Assembly (NCBI RefSeq): GCF_020184175.1
Contig: NC_065533.1
Coordinates: forward strand, 57,140,351 to 57,204,350
Source of the DNA: Aphis gossypii
Lineage: Eukaryota; Arthropoda; Insecta; Hemiptera; Aphididae
Direction of reading: 5' to 3'
Length of the DNA stretch: 64,000 nucleotides
Below the pieces are notes generated by a model. It made no database searches. It was not told where the DNA came from and worked only from the letters and a program-made list of their open reading frames with translations. Of this stretch, positions 37,595 through 51,202 are shown in pieces. Both the position numbers and the translations under genes were made by a program. Within the stretch, counting starts at the first letter, position 1; each line of letters opens with the position of its first letter.

Positions 37595-39642
37595 CTTAAA
37601 ATATCAAAATATCATTATAATAATGGATTCAATTTATTCTTATAAAATAATAAACACAAATATATTATTATTGTTTATGCAAATAAAAAAGTAAACATAT
37701 TACAAATAAGTAGGTACATTCCACTAGTTTTAATTTTTTGATAATGAATGAGTACTATTTTATCTAAATATGTTTAAAATGCTAAAAATCAAACTGTTTT
37801 AATATATATATTTATTTTTAATATTGCAAGTGTATATGACTTATATTATGCTGAAACCAAATTATGTTTAGACATCACGTGTTTTTGTCACTTTAGAAAA
37901 GAAAGTCTAAAACGTAGCTCCGTGAAAAAAAGGTGTCATAAATGTTATTCATTATCATATTTATTTCATAAGTTAATGCGATTATTTTTCTATAATTTTT
38001 AACATATTATTATGACGTAACCTTTTTGGGCATTTCTTGATGTTTTAGAAACTTTTTCAAATCTGCAAGATACTTTTTTCAATTTTTTCTTATCAAATCT
38101 ATTGTTCTTCTATAAACCAGGTTATTTTGTTATAGTTATATAGTGATCCTAATGTTACATTATTTTAAATGTATAGTATAATAAATATATTTAATACACA
38201 TTTATTACTGTTTTTATATCTTAAAATAATTAAAAAAGAGATGAAAATATTTCTATTTGAGTGCAAAATCATTAACCATTCTAAAAACAATCGTACAGCG
38301 TGTTTTCACTAGGTTAGGTTAGGTACCTATAAAACTTTTAAAACTGTAAGAAATATATTTTTTAAATTCATATTTTCAGAATATTTATTGTGATTGTTAA
38401 GAGCATTCAAAGCTTAGCCCCAATGACAAATGTATTTTGAACTAGGTACCATACCAATAAACTAAAAATAAAACTTCAAAACTTCAAAAACAAATCTTAT
38501 TACAACAATATACCCAATTTAAATCCTGTAAATAGCGTTCTCAGAAAAGCTACCAAGAAATTATTTAACCATATTATTATAGAAAACTCACCACTTCGTC
38601 AACTAGATATCTTCAAAAATATAGATGACAAAGAAAAATGGAAAGTACTTATATTTTCACACATACACTTCTTTACCGTCTTTATTCCTCAAAATATCCA
38701 ATTCAACCCTTAATATACCTACTAAAAGTCTGAGTAGATAATATAAATATTTTTTTATATTACACAATTTATATTAAACTTTGCATTAACGTGAGGAGTA
38801 AAATCCCTCCCCTCAAAATGTATGAAATAAATTTAAACCATACGCATAAACATAAATTAGTTAAAATTTCTATATGAATTGTAGTAATACATATATATAG
38901 TACGTTATTAATCTATAAATCCACTTGCGATATTTTGCAAATTAGACAAGGTCTATTGCATTATGAGGAGTAAATAAAATGCGATAACAATGATAAGTTG
39001 AATAGATGTGGTCATTAATGATCGTTATAAAATCTTACGATGAAAGTCACTCCGGTTTTACCAAAATCAGATTGTTCACAACTAGGTTTATTAGAGCAAA
39101 AGCCGAAGTATGACATTTTTTCCAAATATCGTGGCAATTCACGTTTTGACCAGACAATTTTGTGGTTTGGCCAATTTTAACTTTTTCCCGTAACGTAATA
39201 TATATATTATGCATAAAATATATTTTTATAAAATATGTTAAAATGCGTAATTTAGTTGAGTTAATTTTTGTATATTAGTTATTTAGATCAAATTTATTTT
39301 GGAAAAAGGACATTATTTATTAATAATAAAATATAATGTGTTAGAGTTGTATTATTTCTAAACAAAATAAATTAAAACTGACTTAAGATGTAGAATACAA
39401 TATAGAATTGAACACAAAATTAAAAACCTTATATTCTTTAATTTTATTCATAATCAATTGATCACCCGATAAAAATACAATTCTTAAATTCATCATAGTT
39501 AATTATTTATGTCCATACTTAAACATTCATCAATCATCATAAAGGTATTTACGAACCTACGTTATGCTTATATTCAAATAAATATTATTATTGTCCATGT
39601 ACAAACTTGTAACCTATTAACATATGAATCAACTATTTGTAC
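37595..39642 (-). other. Neuropeptide gene intron 1 (2048 bases)
   Basis: Phase-1 GT-AG intron. It contains a degenerate coding-like stretch on the opposite strand (38441-38713, listed separately) and a somewhat GC-richer patch at 39000-39200; otherwise it is AT-rich and featureless. Confidence 0.75.
38441..38713 (+). pseudogene. Open coding-like stretch without ATG, in an intron of the neuropeptide gene
   Basis: A 90-codon frame between stops reads, in part, NPVNSVLRKATKKLF and SPLRQLDIFKNIDDKEKWKV. It lies antisense in intron 1 of the neuropeptide gene. The basic, LINE-tail-like character is suggestive only. No start codon, splice partner or family was identified. Confidence 0.25.
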
Positions 39643-39787
39643 CTGCAGGTATACGATCATCGTGTCTTTTACCAAAGCGGCCACCAGTCTGAAAGAATTT
39701 ATCTGAAGCTGTGGTGTTATCCGGCATTATCAACAATAATGTCGGTCCAAGAATGCATATTAACATTATTGTTACACTCGTCGTCAT
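39643..39787 (-). CDS. RYa: RYamide-type neuropeptide precursor, coding exon 1 of 3
   Basis: First coding exon, on the - strand, starting at ATG 39787-39785 with an in-frame TAG upstream. It encodes residues 1-48 plus one base. Residues 1-27 form a signal peptide (hydrophobic 6-21, likely cut TTA|S). The first peptide follows at once: SDKFFQTGGRF (28-38), then G39 as amide donor and the K40-R41 dibasic cleavage site. This signal-peptide-then-peptide layout is typical of RYamide precursors. The donor is CTGCAG|GTACAA; without splicing a stop would follow 4 codons later. The + strand 62- and 65-residue frames here are shadows. A TTTTTTTCTAG just upstream (AG at 39813-39812) may be the acceptor of a 5' UTR intron. 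Family knowledge: RYamides signal through a GPCR and affect feeding and water balance. Confidence 0.85.
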
Positions 39788-39817
39788 GTTATCAACGTGA
39801 ATTAATTTTTTCTAGAA

Positions 39818-42800
39818 AAAAATAATATAAATAAGTAGTAATATTTTTACATAATATTCAAGCAAGTACCTATACATAACTAAGGATTTAGTAAATATAG
39901 AATATTGCGTTTTATAATTGTGAAATATTTAAAATTAAAATCAACCAAATTATTTTATTATTTTATTTTTATATAAATTACTTAGCGTAGGTAATACCTA
40001 TACACATTTTATAATCACGTGTAATTTATACATTAAAAGTTGAGAAACACGTAACAAATTCGAAATCCGAGAATGTAAAATTCTCAATATAATCTTAAAT
40101 ACAAGACACAACGGTCCATACCTATACGTCTTTTTAGAGTACGTGTTAATGCAATTAATGTTCTAAAACAAAATCACTTAAAAATATATTCACAAAGAAA
40201 ACAAAACAATAATGTTATTAATCCAAGAAATTTCAAACTTTGTTAAAATTATAAAGGAACATATTACATAATCAATATATAATATATAATTGAGTAATAC
40301 AAACAGCATTTTTAATCCAAAGCAAAGAGAACGAGCTAATATTGGGTATTTGGTAAGTAGTAAAATAATTAAAACAATCCATATAGCAGATTTACGAAAA
40401 TAACATTTTAGGTACCAGTATTATTTAAAAAATGGATAATAGAAAAAATATATTAATGGATAGACTAATATCATTTCAATACATTCTATATAGGTACGTA
40501 CAATGTAAATAAATGGTTTAAAAATTAAATGATTAACTTCTATGTTTAAATGATAATTTTCGATAATTTATTACAAAAATATTAATAGTCAGTATTGAAC
40601 TTAGTACATCTATATATATTATAGGTATAACAGGTATATAATATAAGCACCTAATATAAGTTTTACCGTGGTATAACCTATATTATATTCCATATTCAAA
40701 TTCAATGCACGGCACACGATAATATTGACAATATTGATTATTATTACTCAACAATCTCACCATATCTTAAAACATTATAATTGATAATTTATCGTTGCAG
40801 GTTATTATAATTTAATGTTACTATATTATAATGTATAAACATATAATAAAAAGTCATAAATTCATAATCATTATAGACAATAGATTGCCAACTTATAAAA
40901 CAACTTATCTTAAAAAAAAAAAAAAAAAAAATGTTAACTTTATTTCATTTAAGTACCTAAAAGTAATAGGTATTATTATATCACTAAGTATTTAAATATG
41001 TGGACATGTGGTGGAAACGAACGTTTTAAAATATCTGATGCAATATAGCAAATAACCGTAATAGAGACGGTAGGATATATACGAATAAAAAAAAATTATT
41101 ATTACTATCAAAACAAGTATAATACCTACCTTACATAGAGTTTTAATCATTAGTTTTAGAAAAAATAATATAGATATTAAAAATTATGTTCATGTTGAAC
41201 CTGCTTTATTATCATTAAAAACTTAAGTTAGTTATATATGTATACTTCTTATGTGTCTATGATATATATTAAAATATTATAGTCTCTCTTTTATAAGTTA
41301 ATCATTTTAAAGTTTAATTAGTTTTCATCAAATAAATTGGTTTGTAATAAATATAACTATTTGTTTTTAAATGTAAATTTCGTTATAGGTACATGGTTTA
41401 TGTTATGTTATTATAAAATGTTGTTCGTGATAAGTATTATAAATTATATTTTGAATACCTAAGGTATAATAAGCTGATAGCTATTACAGCTATTATTGGT
41501 AAATATTGATCAGTTAAATCTCGATTCATAAAGAATACTCACAAAATAAATTTAAGTAAATTTCCATTAATTCTCACAATTTTTATTTATTTTTAATAAC
41601 TTAACATTTTAATGGCAAATTATATTTACTATTGTGTCTATTTTTAAATAAGTAAAAACTAGAATATCTGTCAAAGTGGCAAAAATATTATTAAATTCAC
41701 TGTGACAAATATGTAGTTTCTTCATGGATTTTGTAATTAAACGTTTTTATGACTAAAAATATACCTAGCAAAAATAATAAAATTGAAATAATTAAAATTG
41801 TATTTATTATTTACATTAAATACCAAGTGTGTTTTAATTTTCGTTTGTAAAATATATTAAGTATTTTAAAATTTAAAGAATTAGTTGAATATTTAAATTT
41901 TTATATCTACAATAAAATATTTAATTTGATCACAGACCTATTTTATTATAATTTAACATATTTTATTGTCATTTTCAAATTACATTAAATATTGATTTTT
42001 AATTGAAAGAATTTTATAACTATGGTATACATACAATTATTATATATAATTTTATTAATTAATAATATTATACTCATAATATTTATAGATATTCATCAAA
42101 TAATATTGGTTAATATTAAAGCGAGACATTTTTTTCTCTTAAGTAAAAACATTAGTTAAAACGAGTATGCTGTAAAATTATTTTTAAGATTTATCTTCTT
42201 CAAAATAGTAATACATATAGTTTGAAATAAAAAATTTAGAATATTACTCTTCGTAATTATATTGTTATGTTAACTATTGAAGAAGAGACAAATATTTCCT
42301 CTTTAAACACGATTTCTTAAACGGCAACTTAAAAATCGTAAAAATCTTCCAATAAATTATCTCTCTATCTTAAGTCTTAACACTACTATTATAACCATTA
42401 ACCATAGTACTATATTATAATACAAAATCTTGCAGAAAACCATTGATGGAGACTAAAAAAGGAAGTAGTGTTTTAATGTTTTGTTAAATTAATAATATTT
42501 TTTTTTATGATATAAGAAAATTATAATAATAATTTATTTTATTTACCCATTTACATGAACATTATTAATGTAAATTTATATTCATTATAAGCCAATCGCA
42601 AATGAATAAAGAAAAATTATAGTACCTATAGTTGCACAAATTAATTTATTAATTTATAATTTTCATTACATTATGTGTAATGTATACATTTTAGAATTAA
42701 TATCTAAATAATAAACTATGATCAAATTGTGAGGAAAAAAATTATGATTGAAACATAGTAATTTATATAAGTTAATTTGTAGGTAGTTTTAATAATGTAT

Positions 42801-45800
42801 TATACGCTTAGAACCGTCTCAAAGATAACAACACTTAAGTGATGAAGAGCATACAATTAATTGTTAATTAATATTTTTTTTTAGATAAGTGAAAATTGTA
42901 TTATACCGTGGTGAAAAAAGTAATGAATTTTTCTTTGTTAACGGTTTTACAAATTACTCAAATTTTTATAAAAATTATTTAATTATAGTTTTTCATGGTT
43001 AAAAATATTTCTAGTATATATTATATAAAATTGGAAAATTAAAATGCAATACAAAGAATTAAACAAAAAAATATTGAAATTCGATTTTGAAAATTATATG
43101 TCTATGGCTAATTTACAGTACCTATATTATTAAAAATATATAAATGTATAGAAATCAACATGGTCAATATTGCTGCTGAATATATTGAATATTTGTGGTA
43201 TATAAAAGCATTGAATATAATTTTTTCTTCTTAAATTTTTATTGAAATTAATAGTATTGTTAACTAAATAGCCCAAAGGTATCGTATTTTTTATTTTTTA
43301 TTTTTCGATAAAATTTATATTTTTTAAATAATGATTATTCTATACATTTTGTCCAAGAAACAGAGTTAAAAAAAAAATATAATCATAAAAATTACAAAAT
43401 TTCTGACTTTATATTAAAATTTCACAAATGATGTAGTGTTTTGTCAATTCACTCACATCCTATCTAAAAATTTCCCTGTACACAATATGGACGATTAGTT
43501 TAGAAAGATGTAATAAGTTTAATTACATAGCTTCAAATACCACAGTGCCAGTTCGAATGCTAAGTATCTATATAGTATAAAATATTTTGCATATATATAT
43601 AGCAAACTATTATATGTATATTAAATTATTATTTATTACCTGTTATAATTCAGGTTTTAATTTTGTTCAAAAGGATACAATGTTACATATATGATATATT
43701 TATACCGTCTACTTTGATTATATAGCTGAAAAATAATTCGTGAACAGCATAAATTAAAGCGATAATCATCTTTTCAGTTAAATAATTGGATTTTCATTTA
43801 CAAGACGTATACAACTCACATCGCAGGTTTCAAAGTCAATATTTACAGACGATACACGTGTTTAAAAATCATACTCTACCTTTTAAAATCAAAATTTTAC
43901 ATTTTCGTAACATATTTAGTGCGTAATCAATAATACTAATATTATTATACCTTTTATATATTTTATTCACATTACAATCCTATAATGTTATAGATGGTGC
44001 CATGATATCTGTTGATGTAATAAATTTGATTATGTTTAAATCTGGAAATTCGACGGTTACATATTTGTACTTAAAACGTAGTACCTATAGCTTTTCGAAA
44101 TTTTATACAAAGTGTGGCTGAGAAATTATTATTATATTATTATTTTGTATTTTCTAAGCCTCCTGTAAGTTTTCTCATGGAAAATAATTCTAAAAATATA
44201 TATATAGTTGTCATTATATTAAAAATTAAACGACTAATATCAATAGGAGAATGCTTATTACGTTAACTTATAAATTGTATTATATTATGTAATAGAGGCA
44301 TATAACAAAAAGAAGAAGAGATTGAATTTATTTTACATAATAAATGTTTTGATATAATAATTATTTTATTTAAACACCGACGCAATAAAATTGACTAAAA
44401 ATAAAAAGGTTACTAAATTTAGGTTAGGTTAGGGAGTTGTATTGGTTTTAAAATTTTATCTTGCTACGTCCAAAAAATGTATAGAGTGCTTTTATTCGTG
44501 TGTAATATATATTATATGACTATAAAACATTTAATATATATTATCATATTTAAAGTGGTTAATCAGTTGGCAAAACATCAAAAAAAAAAAAAAAAATGTT
44601 GGTTCCAAAACTAAATTTATTATAGGTAATTTATAATAATTAATGATTTCATTAAAGATACCAATACATTAAAAAATGATAGCGTGAATTGTTTACGATG
44701 AACCTAATAAGTCGATTTTTTATAGGTATCTGTTGGGTTGTGACCTATTTTCTATTAAAATATACAGTTGACAAAAAGCATACCCATTATTAGGTGTACG
44801 GTGTCATCATAATTACAAGGATGTTGAGTTTATGGCTGGAACAAACTCTTGAATAACAACAATTGAATAATGTGACGGTTTAAAGGCTAAATTTTAATTT
44901 CATCTCAACAATCGAAAGAAAAATCTTAATTTCACGTTGATTTTAATTGAATATAAATGTGTATTATGCGCAACTTAAATAGATGTATTAAATTTGATTC
45001 AATAATAAGCTAATTAACGTGAAAAACGATTGAGAGTAGAAATTTTTAAGAGAAATCGGTATTTTACGTTTAAAAATACAAATTTTTCAAAATACAAACT
45101 TCAAACTCCCATAAAAAATTAATGTGGTTTAGTCTGAACTTTTAAAAAAATCTATTCTAGTATAAAAAAACTTGTAAAGAATCTTGACAACTTGTATTAC
45201 ATTTTCAAGCCTCAGGTATTAAAATCAAATAGATATCTTATGAATCTACAACAATAGTTTTCAATTTTTGTAATTTTGACATTGTTATTATATATAAAAA
45301 AAAATTAAATGTTAATTGTTGCTGTACAAACAATTTATGAATAACCTTGTATTAAATAGTTTTTAACTTGCTATAAAAATAGTATATACACGTAATTTTT
45401 GACTTTTGTGCACGTTTTTCTCGCCCTAATCAGAGACGTTTATTTGCTTACTTCTATAGCTTTGTTTCTTGGTTTAGTTTTATTAACAATTAATCAATAT
45501 TATTTTAACAATAACGACCGTCTGTATCCTGCAGGTTACTGCTTAAACTTATTAATTAATTTAAAATTTTTTAAATATTTTAAATATTTTTTTTTATATG
45601 CATTAATGAAATCCTATATTAAACATAGGTTTAATTTTTTTTAAATATGCTGAATAATTTTTAGTTTTATTTTAAGTACTAAAAAATATTATTTATTTGA
45701 ATGTAAATACTGGAAAGCAATATATTTTATAATGTAAATATTTTAAAATTTATAATTTTTTTTTTTTTTGTAAAATTGCTCAATGTTCTTCTCAGTAGAA

Positions 45801-47465
45801 AAAATTAAATACAATAATAACTATATAAACATAATAAAACTGTACCTATATTATATCATCGATAGTGTATATAACGTGTCAATTTACAAATGATTGATTA
45901 AATTACGATGTGTAATTTTTGTTTGGTAAGTTTAATTTTCCCAGAACTTTCGTGGTTCATTCAGTTGCAATTTTTTTTCGATATTCAAAAATAAATCAGT
46001 ATTTCGGCTTTGAATTAACTTATATAGCTTTAAATTATAGGGAATTGTTGGTTTATTATTTACGCTACCCTTTATGGCGGAATCAGTGTATTTTATTCAA
46101 GTAAAAAAGGTCGGGTGAAATCGATTACAAATCGTAAATTATAGCTACTAATTAGTTATTTACTATAATAATAAATATTATATATATATATATAGTAATA
46201 ATAATATGATAATTTTTTTTTAATTATAATAATTACTGTTACTAGATTAAATACTGACAGTCATTCAAACCTAAAAATATGTAATATAATTTTTCAAAAC
46301 TTAAATAAGCCAATATTATTATTTATAATAATAAAACAAAATAAAATAATATTTATGACATATACAATTTCCTATATACAAATAGCTTATATCAAGGAAT
46401 GATTAAATAGAATACACTTCATTTTTAATCTAATATTGTTTTCTTCTCATCTCTATTTTAGTTTTTACATTAATAAAACTAAATCAAGAAACATTTTACT
46501 TTAATTGGATGTTATCAATCCGCGTTTCCAACCTCTAAAGTTTTAAATTAATGTACAACACGAAGAAAAGTTTTTTTTATAACTTAAGTTTTTATAGAAA
46601 ACTGAATTATATAGTAAATTCAATTTGGGTACCTATATTGTATTTTTTATTCTAAATATCTTCTTGTAAGACTTAATGTTGCATATAAAAATTAAGCGAG
46701 TAGCTTATGATATATTCAATAATAACATGTCTATAAATAAGAAACAAAATTGTTTTTTTCTAATTCTAATCATGAAACGAATTATGGTACATTTTGAAAA
46801 TAATAATCTGTTATTATACCTGTTAGACTCATTAAAAGTATTATAATTTGAATTAAATTTCCACCTGTAATATACAATAATTATTACAGAAAAATTCGTA
46901 GCAATAAATGTTTACACTGTACACTGGCATTTTTTAAATGTTTAATTTATATTGAAAAACAAAATCATTATAAAACCAGAAAAATATTAATTTTTTTCGC
47001 TTATCATCGCCTTTTTGAAAAAAATGTTTTGATTTTCAATTTAGAGATTGGTTTCTAAAAGAAAATTAGCTCTAGTTTGAGTGTTGTCAAAAATAAAAAT
47101 AGTCAAGTATGAAAAACCGGGTAATGGTTCTGTTATACATATACTTGTACAATAGGTGTATTACTGTGAATTTAATAGGTACCTAATAAATCATAGCATA
47201 CAAAAATTATCCCTATCAATAAAATAAAATTATTGATTGACAAGATAACTATATATTTGTTGAAATCTTACATAAAATATCTATTATGATAATTTATACT
47301 GAAATATTTTAAAAATGTTCGGATTTTTTAACAACAAAATATTTTTTGAAGAAATTGCATTTTTTTTAAATAAAAGTAAATAAATAATGGTCTTAATTAC
47401 TTTGTAGTATTTATTTCAAAAAATATTTTTTATAGGGACTTGAAAATTGTCGTTATTATGTAGAT
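39818..47465. other. AT-rich non-coding DNA upstream of the neuropeptide gene
   Basis: Presumably includes its promoter and any 5' UTR exon, which I could not place. The frames of 81 and 61 residues at 45399 and 45919 are hydrophobic AT-rich noise. No other feature seen. Confidence 0.55.
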
Positions 47466-47843
47466 CGCGGGGATAGGCAACTCAAAGTTACTAAAAAGCC
47501 AATTTTTAGAAAATTAAAATCTAGCGAGTTAGAGCATAGAAATAAAAAAAAGGGTCATTCAAAATAAACATTTTAATTAATATATATTTTGTAAATAATA
47601 AATAAATAGCCATTCCCCCGTGAGGTTTTAAAATGTCTATTGTCATCAACAATTTTACGCTTTTTTGCGAACATTATTAAGCATTACAAAAACATGAAAA
47701 TAATAAATTCAACGACAGCACGACACAAAAGTACAAACATAAAGTATAGACGATTAACTTTAAAACTGTATGATGTAATTTGGAAATGTAGGACTGGCCA
47801 GACAAAAAAGGCTCGCAGTTTGCCAATTGCCTTGCCCACCCCT
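47466..47843. mobile_element. Probable hAT-type non-autonomous element, about 380 bp
   Basis: The left boundary GCGGGGATAGGCAACT and the complement of the right boundary AGGGGTGGGCAAGGCAAT resemble the AGGGGTGGGCAA ends of many hAT elements. Flanks TATGTAGA and AATGTATA could be a decayed 8-base duplication. The 77-residue + strand frame inside has no recognisable domain. Boundaries are approximate. Confidence 0.5.
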
Positions 47844-48105
47844 AATGTATATTATTTACTATACATAGTTTAAATTTTAACATTTTTAGATAAATTTTAT
47901 TGTATTATCAAATTTACACCATAAACCTATTCATACTGTTATACTGTTCATCAATATTAATATTTAAGTTATTAACTTTACTGCTGTATTAATATTATAA
48001 TATTATACAGGCATGAGATTTATTTCTAGTTAGGTCTACCATAAACTGAATCAATTATTGATAACATTATAAATGTATTATAATCCATTAACTTTAGAGA
48101 TATAA

Positions 48106-48260
48106 GAGGTTGACTTTGCTAAGAATTGTTTTTCATAATAATAATATACAATTGTTTATCATTGAATTCAAATTTAACATTTTTATTAGGTACAGTGACT
48201 TGCTCAACGACGAAGTGTCTACATCCGACTTCTTCAACTACTAATACAACGATTATGTGA
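48106..48260. repeat. Interspersed repeat, copy A
   Basis: Shares GAGGTTGAC, then an identical 21-base block (48159-48179) and a CTCaAcGACGAAG block in the same order with copy B at 60869-61045. The + strand reading YSDLLNDEV...FNY-stop after TTTTATTAG looks like a terminal exon. The second copy makes a transposon or other repeat more likely. Confidence 0.55.
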
Positions 48261-50340
48261 CCCATTTTTTTATTATTATTATTTTAATCAACTGTTTTTA
48301 AATTTGAATAATTAAATTATTTTTTTGAACATTACCTTATAATAAATTCGTGTAATAGTTTTAATGTACATCGACAACAACAGTGATATGTTTCAAAATG
48401 TCTATACGCATATTATTATAGTACATATATGATATATATTATACAAAACATAATATAATAGGTAACATATGGCAATATTTTTGTAATGAGTTATGAAATT
48501 GTTAGTTAAATACCTATAGTTTGTATTTAATTACTCTCATGTGAATCTCAAAAATATATATGAACTGTAGCTAAACGAAATATGATCATGTAATGTTGAT
48601 ATTAAAGTCACAAATAACACAGTCGTACAAAAATTGAAAACTAATTTATTTTTTTAATAAATATTTTCACTATTACGTCTGGCTAGTTTAAGTAAATTTG
48701 AATAGGATAAAAGTTTTTTCGGTACTATTTAATGATGGGTATTACTGTATTAGGTGAGTGTATACCTTAGTTTGAAGGCGTAATATAGCTTATAAATAAA
48801 GAAAAACGAATTCTATACATAAGTAATGTGTATAATTGAATTCCTATACACAATTTATTATTTTGTTTTCGAAAATCTTTAAATATTTTCCTAATAACTA
48901 TAGGTAGGTACTCTAGAATAATTTGTCTAAGTTAAAAGAAGGGAAGTAATTGAAATATAAAACCATACAGTTTTTATTTAATTGTAAATTTGAAGTTCTT
49001 CGAACGTAAAGAAATACTTTCATAAGACATTTTACTGGATTATATTATAACGTTTAGAGAACTATGATAAAAAATATCGTGTTTTTTCATTAAGTTGATA
49101 TTTTTATCACATGCAACTATTGTATTACCATCCTAATTATCTTATCTACATAATATTAAAATAATTAAAATTTTGACTTAAACGTATTATAGTATTATAT
49201 TACAAAAGTACACACAACTTTACCGTGTTTATTTGAATAATAACTCAAGTAAAGAATTTAAAAAACCTAATTTTTAATAATAAAAAAAAAACTATTAAAA
49301 ATTACTTTTTGATTATTCATTATAAATAGGTAAAACTATATATAATATTTATATATATATATATATAAATTAAATTAATAATTGTATTGATGTAAATAAT
49401 GCCAATGACAAACAAATATAGCCTGGTGAGCATCCAATACAATGTTAGTAAAAGGATTTATAGAAATCACTAAGTATTACTGACATCCATGATTATTATA
49501 CAACTTTTATTTTAGTGTTTTAGAATGAATTAAAATAATTTATTATTTTATGTATTTATGTATTTACAATTTAAATATTGATATTACTTTTTACAAAACA
49601 TGGAAAATAAATACTTCTATTTCAGTTATATTTATTAGTAGTTATTATTATTATTATTTTTTTTTTTTTGTCAATTAATAATCTCAATTTATTGCGGATA
49701 AGAATTTTCGTTTTTCGTGTTGTTAAATAAAAATATCTAAAAACAACTTAACCTTTTTGAAAATTAAGAACTGTAATAACTAACTATATTTTGTACCTAT
49801 GTATAATTATCTAGTTTTTAACCTAACCTAACTATATCAATAACTTAATTATGAGTAGAAATTGAAATAGATTTTTAAAAATTAAGCTTCAGGTATCTAA
49901 TCTTAATATCACTTGTATAGCGTTATTGTTTGATTTTATTTTTAATGTTTAAACTTTTTATTTTTTTAGTTTACGTACGAATTAAATTAATTAGTTTTTA
50001 AAAAAATTAAAATTTATTTATTATATTTCATTCAATATCTTAAAAAAATATATTGCATACAATTATAAAAACAATTAATTTTTTTAGATTAGTTATTTAT
50101 GAGGATCATATTATTATAATTCAACTAACAAGTTACCATCCATTAAAATCATCCTTAAAATAAGGTATGATATACCTATAACATCGTAGTCAACAATTTA
50201 TCTGAATTTAAAAACCAAAAGAAATATGTTTATAGATTTATTTATTTGAGATTTAAGTGCATTTTAGTAAATTAATCATTCGAAATATGAATAAGACGTA
50301 TGAAAATAGGTATTTAATATGAATACAACTAGGTTATTAT

Positions 50341-50511
50341 CTAAAACGTAATTTTGGACCCACTCAATAGACGCATAGACCCTTGTAAATTATTTCTATT
50401 CTCGCTAATAGCATATCTTTGGGGCTTGATATTTGGTAATAAATGATTCAAATTGCAAGCTATCATGTTATTAATAAGGTAAACAAGTTTCCGGTTACAT
50501 TTTCTTTTCGA
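50341..50511 (-). other. Coding-like frame, unidentified (possible last exon)
   Basis: 56 sense codons ending at TAG (50343-50341), including MIACNLNHLLPNIKPQ and LQGSMRLLSGSKITF. An ATG lies at 50466. A GATAG just upstream could be an acceptor. A similar coding-like frame at 51203-51328 on the same strand ends near a GTAAAG donor-like site, so the two could be exons of one gene or pieces of one transposon. No family recognised. Confidence 0.22.
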
Positions 50512-51202
50512 CTATCCTAATAAGTAAAGGGTTAAATTAATCTTTCGTCATGTTCTTTAATATACAAACTTGTGTTTTAGAAATAATAACATAGGTATTA
50601 TAATCCTTATGTGTTAAAAAACTTTATACCAATACATAAGATTATCTCTTTATAAAATACTAAGCTCGTACACTTTTATTAAAATATATATTACTTGAAT
50701 AATAGTGTACCTATATAACACGTATTTTATGCAATTTATACTTTTTTCATACTTTTTAATCATATAAAATAACCTTAAATTTAGTATGAAATCATAGAGC
50801 TTTAACTAATTCAAAGTTCGAATATATTCAATACTAGACAAAAATATTGTTAACAATTAAAAATGAAAATACCGTAGAATGTAACCATATTATTATTTAA
50901 AATTATTTCACTTTTATTAAAAACGACAATTATAATTTGGTATAGTAATTTAATTAATATTAAAAATAAATTCATAATTTAGTCGATCCTTTTTTTTTTT
51001 AATTTAATATAAAAATAGTTTTTAATAATATTCTACGTTGTTGGGGGGTTTATTACAATGATATTTTTTTTATAAATATAGGTACAATATTTACACTTTA
51101 TAACGACTAATGATATTGAATAACCATGAAAAATTATTTTATTTATTGTATCTTTATCATTTATTGAATATTGTTGTTAATATACTAATAAAATTATAGC
51201 GA

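Noticed and set aside
38310..38325. TTAGG-like words (also near 23955, 44420 and 49822), the insect telomere repeat
   Set aside because: Only two units each, within chance or a generic AGGTTAGGTTAG word; not an interstitial telomere array.
39509..39825. + strand 65- and 62-residue ORFs
   Set aside because: Antisense to neuropeptide exon 1; the - strand reading has signal peptide, amidation and cleavage sites.
40310..40360. Consensus donor GTAAGTAG after a short open frame
   Set aside because: No matching acceptor exon or recognisable peptide.
45399..46104. ORFs of 81 and 61 residues resembling membrane proteins
   Set aside because: Hydrophobicity comes from T-rich DNA; no conserved pattern or splice partner.
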